This document shows, piece by piece, positions 1 through 5,225 of a DNA stretch of 10,199 bases. Under the pieces are notes generated by a model. That model did no database searches and was not told the DNA's origin. It saw only the letters and a program-made list of their open reading frames with translations. Numbering within the stretch: position 1 is the stretch's first letter; each line of letters begins with the position of its first letter. Made by a program: the position numbers and the translations under genes. Source of the stretch: Candidatus Bathyarchaeota archaeon (GTDB lineage: Archaea; Thermoproteota; Bathyarchaeia; Bathyarchaeales; UBA233); NCBI GenBank assembly GCA_023488835.1, contig JAMDCS010000117.1, positions 1-10,199 of the forward strand. The letters are read 5' to 3'.

Positions 1-48
1 AAATGCGGCAACGTATTCCGCGAAGTACTAAGTAAACAGAAAATCTAA
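1..48 (+). CDS. C-terminal fragment of an upstream gene (possible zinc ribbon)
   Basis: Frame 1 reads KCGNVFREVLSKQKI followed by a TAA stop at 46-48; the gene begins outside the window. The Cys-Gly pair near the end resembles the last knuckle (CxxCG) of a small zinc ribbon, but only one Cys is visible, so the family cannot be named. It lies on the same strand as the signal peptidase gene, about 120 nt upstream of it, and T-rich sequence at 91-107 could end its transcript. The other two plus frames also stop early, so frame choice rests only on the Cys-Gly pattern. Confidence 0.35.
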   Translation, partial: KCGNVFREVLSKQKI

Positions 49-117
49 CATCGCAACCTAACCGAAATTAGTTGCCTGTATAGCACTCTCTATTTTTTCT
101 TTTTTAAAAAGCGGTAG

Positions 118-125
118 TTTTAAAA
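118..125 (+). promoter_or_regulatory. TATA box of the signal peptidase gene
   Basis: TTTTAAAA is centred near 121.5. With the usual archaeal distance of about 26 nt, transcription would start near 148, leaving a leader of about 19 nt to the ATG at 167. The 9-mer AAGCATTTG follows at 128-136, at exactly the spacing seen upstream of the TBP gene. A second AT-rich stretch, TTTTTTAAAAA near 101-110, is an alternative box. Confidence 0.5.
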
Positions 126-166
126 CCAAGCATTTGTTAATGAACTGGAATATTCAGGTTCGGCAG

Positions 167-829
167 ATGCAAGTGATTGATTTAAAGAAACTCTGGAAGA
201 ACGATTATTTCAAAACTGCAATCGCCATTGCCTTAATTGTTGCCATTGTTGTAGGGTTATTTGTTGGCATGCAACTGGTGCTGGGTGCAGCGGTTCCGAT
301 CAGGGTTGTGGAAAGCGGAAGTATGTGTGTACGCTTTGGCGGCAGATGTGACGGTTGGAGTCACCCCTTTGATCAAACTTTGCATGTGGGCGACATAATA
401 ATCATTCAGCAAGTGAATCCAGCTGACCTTAACGCCAACTATCCCAACAGCGACATCATTGTCTACAGAAACCCCAATGGAGTCACACCCATTGTCCACC
501 GAATAGTCGAAAAATTGCATACGCTACTTGAAGAAACCGCCTTAATTAAGGGCGATGGCAACGGACCTGTCACGTGGCCTGCAGTTCCTAACTATTACGA
601 TAATATTCCTGACGCAAGAGGAGTTCCACAAAACCTCATCGAGGGCAAGGTTATTTTGCGTATTCCATGGTTTGGGTGGATTACACTTTTCATGAGGGGC
701 AATTCTTGGGCTTTGCCAGTGGTTATTTCACTCATAATATTGCTCGTGGTCATCGAGTTTATCGTGCCTGTGGTTAAAGAAAAGAGAAAAAAACCTGCAC
801 AACAGACCGATAAAAACAGTCAGCCATAG
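167..829 (+). CDS. Signal peptidase I, archaeal type (Ser/His/Asp)
   Basis: Membrane-bound serine protease that removes signal peptides from exported proteins on the outer face of the membrane. From ATG 167 it is 220 residues. A hydrophobic anchor lies at about 16-40, the SGSM box carries the probable nucleophile Ser52, and the VHR motif gives His111. KGDGN gives Asp130, and a second membrane segment lies at about 183-205 before a basic tail. Archaeal and Sec11-type peptidases use Ser/His/Asp rather than the bacterial Ser/Lys pair, which matches. I prefer ATG 167 because CAGGT at 155-159 is a plausible ribosome site and the TATA box predicts a start near 148; ATG 140 and TTG 134 are in frame but lie upstream of it. 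Oddity: residues 114-127 are encoded by a 42-nt stretch identical to the 3' end of the TBP gene, placed between the catalytic His and Asp. The triad is kept, but activity is uncertain. Confidence 0.88.
   Translation: MQVIDLKKLWKNDYFKTAIAIALIVAIVVGLFVGMQLVLGAAVPIRVVESGSMCVRFGGRCDGWSHPFDQTLHVGDIIIIQQVNPADLNANYPNSDIIVYRNPNGVTPIVHRIVEKLHTLLEETALIKGDGNGPVTWPAVPNYYDNIPDARGVPQNLIEGKVILRIPWFGWITLFMRGNSWALPVVISLIILLVVIEFIVPVVKEKRKKPAQQTDKNSQP
505..546 (+). repeat. 42-nt exact direct repeat, copy 1 (in signal peptidase)
   Basis: Identical to 1406-1447 and read in the same frame, giving VEKLHTLLEETALI in both proteins. It sits between the catalytic His and Asp of the peptidase. Flanking bases differ at both ends (T versus C before, T versus C after). 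Confidence 0.97.
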
Positions 830-834
830 ATGTC

Positions 835-842
835 TTTATAAA
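835..842 (+). promoter_or_regulatory. TATA box of the TBP gene
   Basis: TTTATAAA is a clean archaeal TATA box centred at 838.5, just after the signal peptidase stop. The expected transcription start is near 864-865. That falls downstream of the ATG at 858 and favours the TTG at 900 as the translation start. Confidence 0.7.
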
Positions 843-899
843 GAAAGCATTTGATAAATGAACATTCAAGAAAGGCGATATGTAAGAGGGAAAAATTGT

Positions 900-1460
900 T
901 TGCCAAAAGTTAAAGCTACAATAAGCATCGAGAACGTGGTCGCTTCAGCAACACTCAACCAAAAAGTCGATTTGAACGCAGTCGTTAAAGGTTACCCAGG
1001 TGTGGAATATCGCCCTGAACAGTTTCCAGGCTTAGTTTTCCGCTTAAAACGCCCAAAGACTGCCACGTTGATTTTTAGTTCTGGAAAGATGGTTTGCACG
1101 GGCGCTAAGTCGGAGAAGGAAGCGCGTAGAGCTGTCATGAAAGTGGTTAAGGAACTCAAGAAAGGCGGCATAATAATCATCAGTAAGCCAGAAATGAAAA
1201 TTCAGAACATCGTTGCTTCAGGCGGTTTAGGAGGCATGATTGACCTAGAAAAAGCCGCTTACACGTTGGAGCATGCGATGTATGAGCCTGAACAGTTTCC
1301 AGGCCTCATATATCCTATGGCTGAGCCTAAAGTTGTGATTCTGCTTTTTGCCAGCGGCAAACTGGTTTGTACAGGAGCTAAGAAAGAGCAGGATGTTTAT
1401 GATGCAGTCGAAAAATTGCATACGCTACTTGAAGAAACCGCCTTAATCTTCTACGAATAA
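900..1460 (+). CDS. tbp: TATA-box-binding protein (TBP)
   Basis: General archaeal transcription factor that binds the TATA box and, with TFB, recruits RNA polymerase. The protein is two imperfect direct repeats, as the TBP saddle fold requires. Each carries EQFPGL, then a strand block ending SGK(M/L)VCTGAK, then a helix (residues about 40-95 and 130-180 from TTG 900). The TTG start gives MPKVKATISIENVVAS and 186 residues, the usual size for archaeal TBP. It is preceded by GAGGG at 886-890 with 9 nt spacing. An in-frame ATG at 858 would add 14 unconserved residues but lies at or before the predicted transcription start. Its stop is only 9 nt from the stop of the convergent pyrE, and T-runs at 1464-1485 may end its transcript inside the pyrE 3' end. 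Residues 170-183 are the likely source of the 42-nt segment also found in the peptidase gene. Confidence 0.95.
   Translation: MPKVKATISIENVVASATLNQKVDLNAVVKGYPGVEYRPEQFPGLVFRLKRPKTATLIFSSGKMVCTGAKSEKEARRAVMKVVKELKKGGIIIISKPEMKIQNIVASGGLGGMIDLEKAAYTLEHAMYEPEQFPGLIYPMAEPKVVILLFASGKLVCTGAKKEQDVYDAVEKLHTLLEETALIFYE
1406..1447 (+). repeat. 42-nt exact direct repeat, copy 2 (in TBP)
   Basis: Identical to 505-546. Here the encoded peptide forms the expected last helix of the second TBP repeat, parallel to the helix RRAVMKVVKELKKGG of the first repeat, so this copy looks native. Confidence 0.97.
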
Positions 1461-1469
1461 CCCTTTTTG

Positions 1470-2111
1470 TTACTTCTTTTTTACTTGTTTTAGAATGGTC
1501 TTTAGGCTTTCTTCATCTAGTGCACCCATTTCAAACAGCGTGTTGGCTATTTCGCTTATGTTCAGCAACGGGTGAAGTTTTATTGCGTTCTTCTCCAGCA
1601 GTTGCTTTCCGCCTTCCTCGCGATCAAGGAAAACCATGGCGTCAGTCACTACACCACCTTCAGCTCTTACAGCATCAGCAGCTTTTTTTAGAGTTAAGCC
1701 AGTTGTGAGTAAATCATCGATTAGCAAAACTCTGTCTCCTGAAACCAGAATTCCTTCGACTCTGCGTTCTCTGCCATGAAGTCGGATTCCTTTGCGCACG
1801 TAAAGAAAGGGTTTTTTGAGGTTGTAGGCGATTTGGGAAGCGAAGGGGATTCCAGCTAAGGGGATTCCTGCAATGCGATCGAAGTTTTTTAGCCCAATCT
1901 GGCTGGTTATGTACTGGGCATAAGAGTCGCAGATTTCGCGGAAAGCATCTGGGAAACTGGGGATAACTCTTAGGTCTATGTAGTATGGGCTTGCTTTTCC
2001 GCTGGTAAGTTTGTAGACTCCGAATTTTACAGCGTCGATTTTGAAGAGTATGTTTGCCATTCTCTGTTTCTGGGTTAGGCTTGTGTTTTGGGTTTTCATT
2101 GGTTTTCTCAC
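1470..2111 (-). CDS. pyrE: Orotate phosphoribosyltransferase
   Basis: Joins orotate to PRPP to make orotidine 5'-phosphate in pyrimidine synthesis in the cytoplasm. From GTG 2111 it has 213 residues. The PRPP-binding motif VLLIDDLLTTGLT lies at 128-140, the flexible catalytic loop VRKGIRLHGRERRVEG at 105-120, and the SGKASPYYIDLR N-terminal block at 37-48. In well-studied bacterial enzymes the loop reads RKEAKDHG with a catalytic Lys; here that position appears to be Arg110, which may be a lineage feature. The GTG start overlaps the TGA stop of the upstream hydrolase by 4 nt (GTGA), suggesting translational coupling. ATG 2099 is an alternative start. No other pyr genes are in the window. Confidence 0.93.
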   Translation of the reverse strand: MRKPMKTQNTSLTQKQRMANILFKIDAVKFGVYKLTSGKASPYYIDLRVIPSFPDAFREICDSYAQYITSQIGLKNFDRIAGIPLAGIPFASQIAYNLKKPFLYVRKGIRLHGRERRVEGILVSGDRVLLIDDLLTTGLTLKKAADAVRAEGGVVTDAMVFLDREEGGKQLLEKNAIKLHPLLNISEIANTLFEMGALDEESLKTILKQVKKK

Positions 2112-2797
2112 TTCCTCTTTGAGACTTGGTAGATTTTGTTTTGTTCAGGAATCAAGCAAGCAGTTCTTGGCAGTTCCTTAGTAAGGAGTTCTGCAAATTC
2201 CTTTTGGCTTGCGACTGTTGCGGTGTGGTATGGAACTGCGACTTGGGGCTTAGTTAACCACGCAATTTCAAAGCCTGTTTGCGGTGTAGAACCTGGAGCA
2301 ATGCCAACTGTACAGAAAACAACATCAAATTTTTCTTTCTGCCCTATCTTAGCAAGTTCGGGGAAGGGTAAACTGTCTGCGGTATGGTACACTTTGACTT
2401 GGTCTTCGCTGGTTATGATGTATGTTACTGGGGCTTGGGCTGGATGGTTGCTTTTTTCTGCTTTTATGGAGACTTCGCCGATTTTTGTTTCCACGCCGGG
2501 TTTGATTTCTTTGAGTTTGTCGTTGGGAATGGCGAGTTTGAGTTTTTTGGTTGATGCGGAGTCAGCGATAATTGTGCAGCCTGTTGCTTTTTGGATTTCT
2601 ATAATTAATGGTGGGTCTAAATGGTCGTAGTGTTCATGGGTTATCAGGATGGCGTCTATATTTTTGAGAGCTTTGACTTTAACGTCAACGGGGTCGATGG
2701 CAAGCGTTTTAGATGGGGTCTTTAGGAGTATTCCAGCGTAATTGTTGAGCCAAACAAACAGTATGCTGTTTTTTTCGGGCGTTTTCTGAATGGACAT
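2108..2797 (-). CDS. Metallo-beta-lactamase-fold metal-dependent hydrolase (UlaG/UPF0173-like)
   Basis: Predicted soluble hydrolase with two bound metal ions. From ATG 2797 it is 229 residues. The HEHYDH metal motif is His54, His56, Asp58 and His59; further ligands are likely His118 (SNHPAQAP), Asp141 (HTADS) and His191 (PYHTAT). Length and motif order match the compact UlaG/UPF0173 branch; the substrate cannot be deduced. I chose ATG 2797 because AGGA lies 8 nt upstream and the TATA box at 2833-2839 predicts a transcript start near 2810. The in-frame GTG at 2812 would overlap both. The gene ends in a 4-nt overlap with pyrE and is its likely co-transcribed partner, which may hint at a role around nucleotide or phosphoribosyl metabolism, but that is inference. 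Confidence 0.85.
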   Translation of the reverse strand: MSIQKTPEKNSILFVWLNNYAGILLKTPSKTLAIDPVDVKVKALKNIDAILITHEHYDHLDPPLIIEIQKATGCTIIADSASTKKLKLAIPNDKLKEIKPGVETKIGEVSIKAEKSNHPAQAPVTYIITSEDQVKVYHTADSLPFPELAKIGQKEKFDVVFCTVGIAPGSTPQTGFEIAWLTKPQVAVPYHTATVASQKEFAELLTKELPRTACLIPEQNKIYQVSKRK

Positions 2798-2832
2798 AAC
2801 TTGATTCCTCACAAATAACTATGCTAGGAGCG

Positions 2833-2839
2833 TTTTAAA
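2833..2839 (-). promoter_or_regulatory. TATA box of the hydrolase-pyrE unit
   Basis: On the minus strand this reads TTTAAAA within CTTTAAAACG. The predicted start near 2810 gives a leader of about 13 nt containing AGGA before ATG 2797. Confidence 0.5.
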
Positions 2840-2929
2840 GAAGTTATTGCATCCCAAAAGCTTGGTACACTAGCGCTCGGAAAAAACTATAGCCCCCTTA
2901 TTTATAGGCTCAACAGGTGCAGAGCTTGA

Positions 2930-3184
2930 GTTGTTTGGGTTGCATGTTTTTTCTGTGGAAGCGGTTTGTTGACTGCGTTTGTGGAGGAAACGGTATGTTT
3001 TCTGGGCGTTTGCGGCTCACCTACCAAAGAATCACGGGAATAATTAGCACAGGCATATTCTGCAGGCATCTTTGGACTACTGTTTGTAGCTAGTGGAGAG
3101 AGGCTTTGGATGCCAATAATAGCTCACGGTGTTGACGATAGGGTTGGTTTTGTGGCAATCTTTGCAGGGTTCGATTTAGTGTAA
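2930..3184 (+). pseudogene. Decayed CPBP-family (Abi/CAAX-type) membrane protease remnant
   Basis: This gap carries coding-like fragments rather than random sequence. From 3044 to the TAA at 3182-3184 one frame reads LAQAYSAGIFGLLFVASGER then LWMPIIAHGVDDRVGFVAIF. That fits the last part of CPBP intramembrane metalloproteases, where a GLLF/Y..G.LW..IIAH...D block holds a metal-binding His. The same frame earlier (2930-3040) contains LLTAFVEETVCFLG, resembling the EExxxRG motif, but it is interrupted by TAA at 3041-3043. Between them the family-like stretch GRLRLTYQRITG (about 3004-3039) lies in another frame. No single frame is open across the region, there is no convincing start, and the middle FxxxH motif is missing. 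I therefore read it as a truncated, frameshifted relic. Assembly or sequencing error could mimic part of this. Confidence 0.45.
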
Positions 3185-3290
3185 AACTTTTTGAATAAAC
3201 ATACTTCCTTTTTTAAAGGGAAAGTAACCCGTTTTGGCAAGGCTTAATAGGTTCTTACGTCGAGTACATGTAAATTAGTCGTGACCAGTC
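3185..3290 (+). promoter_or_regulatory. Leader region of the LarA-like gene
   Basis: No gene is seen here. TTTTTTAAAGG near 3208-3220 and TTAATAGG near 3244-3251 are candidate TATA boxes. The second would put the transcript start near 3272, about 19 nt before ATG 3291. No strong Shine-Dalgarno sequence is visible just before the ATG. Confidence 0.25.
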
Positions 3291-4574
3291 ATGGTTGATG
3301 TTTGGCTTCCCTACGGAAAAACCGACGTATGCGTTCGAGTTCCAGCCCGAAACTTGCTTGGCACAATCGAGCCTAAAGAACAGCAGGGCGCAGCAGACGC
3401 GAAGGCTGAGGTTGAGCGGGCGCTGAAGGAACCCATCGGCTCCAAACGTTTAAGCGAGATTGTTAAGCCAGAGAACAAAGTGGCAATAGTTGTTGATGAT
3501 GCAACGCGGAAGGCGCCTAGCGAGTTGATGCTTTTGCCCGTGCTCGCTGAATTGAATGCAGCTGGCGTCAAAGATGAAAATGTCACGGTTATTTTTGGCT
3601 GCGGAACGCATCGGGCGGTTAAGCCTGAAGAAGCCGCGGCGCTGCTTGGTGAGGAAGCACTAAAAAGAGTTAAAACAATCAGCCATTGCTGCACAGCTAC
3701 AGATTCAGTCTACGTTGGCACCACCAAGACTCATGGCACCAAAGTGCACCTTAACCGCGTTTTCGCTGAAGCAGACGTAAAAGTGCTCCTCGGCGACGTC
3801 AACTATCACTATTACGCGGGCTACGGCGGAGGAAGAAAAAGTATCCTGCCAGCGGTGTGCGGGGAAGAAACCATCAAACAAAACCACGCCCTGCTTCTGC
3901 ATGCGAGCGCCCGAACAGGAATCCTGCAAGACAACCCTGTACATGTGGACATGACTGAGGCGGCGAGGCTTGCCAAAGTTGACTTTATCGTTAATGTTGT
4001 GGAGAACAAGAAGGGCGAAATCGTACGGGCGTTTGCTGGCGATTTGGAGGCGGCTTTTTTGGAAGCGGTGAAGCTCGTTGATGAAATGTACCGCGTAACC
4101 ATTGATCGCCGAGCAGACATTATCGTGGTGAGCGCAGGCGGGCATCCAGCAGACATGAATCTCTACCAAGCCTACAAGGGCTTAGACAACGCCCTAGACG
4201 CGGTTAAACGGGGAGGAGTAATAATTCTCGTCGCCGAGTGCCCCGAAGGACACGGCAACCAAGTGTTCTACGATTGGATGACACGGCTTGCCGACCTCAA
4301 GAACGTGGAACGCGAAGTTAAACGCAACTTCATTATGGGCGGACACAAAGCCTACTACCTCCTAAAAGCGCTGCAAAATCACCAAATCATCTTGGTCTCT
4401 TCCCTGCCAGACTACTACGCAACAAGCATCTTCAAACTAAAAACCGCGCGAGCTGTAAACGACGCCTTGGCAGAAGCATTAAAAATTGCGGGTTCAGCCT
4501 CCAGAGTATGGGCGATGCCTTGGGGCAGCTACACATTGCCAGTGTTTAAGGCGCCAGAAGAAACAAAAACCTAA
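3291..4574 (+). CDS. larA: LarA-family nickel-pincer hydroxyacid racemase (lactate racemase-like)
   Basis: The family racemizes or epimerizes 2-hydroxyacids such as lactate using a nickel-pincer nucleotide covalently attached to a lysine. The protein has 427 residues, close to the family norm of about 425. Residues known from Lactobacillus plantarum LarA are present at matching positions. These are DDATR at 69-73, His107 in GTHR, His173 in NYHYYAGYGGGRK, the cofactor Lys183, the nickel-ligand His199, and Gln293 and Lys296 in LYQAYK. The active site therefore looks intact. The family is broad and includes enzymes for other hydroxyacids, so the substrate is open. The cofactor-making genes larB, larC and larE are not in the window, and the gene appears to stand alone. 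Confidence 0.85.
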   Translation: MVDVWLPYGKTDVCVRVPARNLLGTIEPKEQQGAADAKAEVERALKEPIGSKRLSEIVKPENKVAIVVDDATRKAPSELMLLPVLAELNAAGVKDENVTVIFGCGTHRAVKPEEAAALLGEEALKRVKTISHCCTATDSVYVGTTKTHGTKVHLNRVFAEADVKVLLGDVNYHYYAGYGGGRKSILPAVCGEETIKQNHALLLHASARTGILQDNPVHVDMTEAARLAKVDFIVNVVENKKGEIVRAFAGDLEAAFLEAVKLVDEMYRVTIDRRADIIVVSAGGHPADMNLYQAYKGLDNALDAVKRGGVIILVAECPEGHGNQVFYDWMTRLADLKNVEREVKRNFIMGGHKAYYLLKALQNHQIILVSSLPDYYATSIFKLKTARAVNDALAEALKIAGSASRVWAMPWGSYTLPVFKAPEETKT

Positions 4575-4671
4575 AAACATTTGCCCACGCCAAGTAGAAA
4601 GCAGGCGGTTGGGCTTTGAAGCGTAACCTTTAAGTTTCAACATTGAAATTTGGTTTAGGCAAGGCGAAACG

Positions 4672-5151
4672 ATGCAGCAAACCTTTACGTTGCGAAAATT
4701 TGTTCCCGATGACCTGCAGAGCGTTATGCAAATCAACCGCGTCTGCCTCCCAGAAAACTACACTGACTTTTTCTTTGTGGATTTACACCAAAGGTTTCCA
4801 GAAACCTTCATTGTAGCCGAAGAAGACGGAAAAGTCGCGGGGTACATCATGTGCCGCATCGAAGTTGGATTGTCAAATTTTGGTTTCGGCGGCTTAATAC
4901 GCAAGGGGCATGTGGTTTCTATCGCGGTGTTGCCTCAGAGCAGGCGCAAAGGCATAGCTTCAGCATTAATCAACAGGGCACTAGAAGGCATGGAGTACTA
5001 CAAGGCTAAACAGGGCTTTCTGGAAGTGCGTGTTACAAACGAAGCAGGCATATCACTCTACAAGAAACTGGGCTTTGAGATAACCCGAACCATCAACGGC
5101 TACTACTCAGACGGCGAAGACGCATACGTAATGACCAAACGATTAACCTAA
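4672..5151 (+). CDS. rimI: RimI/Ard1-like N-terminal acetyltransferase (GNAT)
   Basis: Transfers acetyl groups from acetyl-CoA, in this subfamily to protein N-termini in the cytoplasm. It is 159 residues. It has the archaeal Ard1 pattern: LPENY at 27-31, the GHVVSIAVLP strand at 79-88, the acetyl-CoA loop QSRRKGIASAL at 89-99, LEVRVTNEAGISLYKKLGF at 117-135, and GYYSDGEDAY at 143-152. These blocks closely follow Sulfolobus Ard1, which acetylates proteins co-translationally. ATG 4672 starts the conserved N-terminus. A possible TATA-like TTTAAG is at 4630-4635, and the dyad TTTCAA-CA-TTGAAA at 4635-4648 lies between it and the start. It is convergent with the large exported protein gene downstream. 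Confidence 0.88.
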   Translation: MQQTFTLRKFVPDDLQSVMQINRVCLPENYTDFFFVDLHQRFPETFIVAEEDGKVAGYIMCRIEVGLSNFGFGGLIRKGHVVSIAVLPQSRRKGIASALINRALEGMEYYKAKQGFLEVRVTNEAGISLYKKLGFEITRTINGYYSDGEDAYVMTKRLT

Positions 5152-5152
5152 A

Positions 5153-5198
5153 TTTTTTGCTTCAAAATAATTATATTCCTGATTTGTGACCAAAAAAA
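5153..5198. terminator. Convergent T-run terminator region
   Basis: Six T at 5153-5158 follow the acetyltransferase stop on the plus strand. Seven A at 5192-5198 form a T-run on the minus strand, just past the end of the propeller-protein gene. Archaeal polymerase stops at such T-runs without needing a hairpin. Confidence 0.45.
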
Positions 5199-5225
5199 GG
5201 GAAGGAAAGATTTTGTATAGTGTTT

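Noticed and set aside
134..166. Longer signal peptidase start (TTG 134 or ATG 140)
   Set aside because: Both codons lie upstream of the transcript start predicted from the TATA box at 118-125, and the added residues are not membrane-targeting. ATG 167 has a CAGGT ribosome site.
392..410. CATAATAATCAT shared by the signal peptidase (near 393) and TBP (near 1169) genes
   Set aside because: It encodes runs of isoleucine in both proteins and is short and AT-rich, so codon coincidence is enough to explain it, unlike the 42-nt repeat.
1014..1304. 18-nt exact repeat CCTGAACAGTTTCCAGGC at 1014-1031 and 1287-1304
   Set aside because: It encodes the PEQFPGL block present in both halves of the TBP fold, so it reflects the ancient internal duplication and not a new element.
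3311..4169. Long minus-strand open frames opposite the LarA-like gene
   Set aside because: They lack family patterns and ribosome sites; the plus-strand frame has all LarA active-site residues.
4635..4648. Dyad TTTCAA-CA-TTGAAA upstream of the acetyltransferase
   Set aside because: Possible operator, but it is short, AT-rich and unsupported by any regulator gene nearby. It is noted only in the gene entry.
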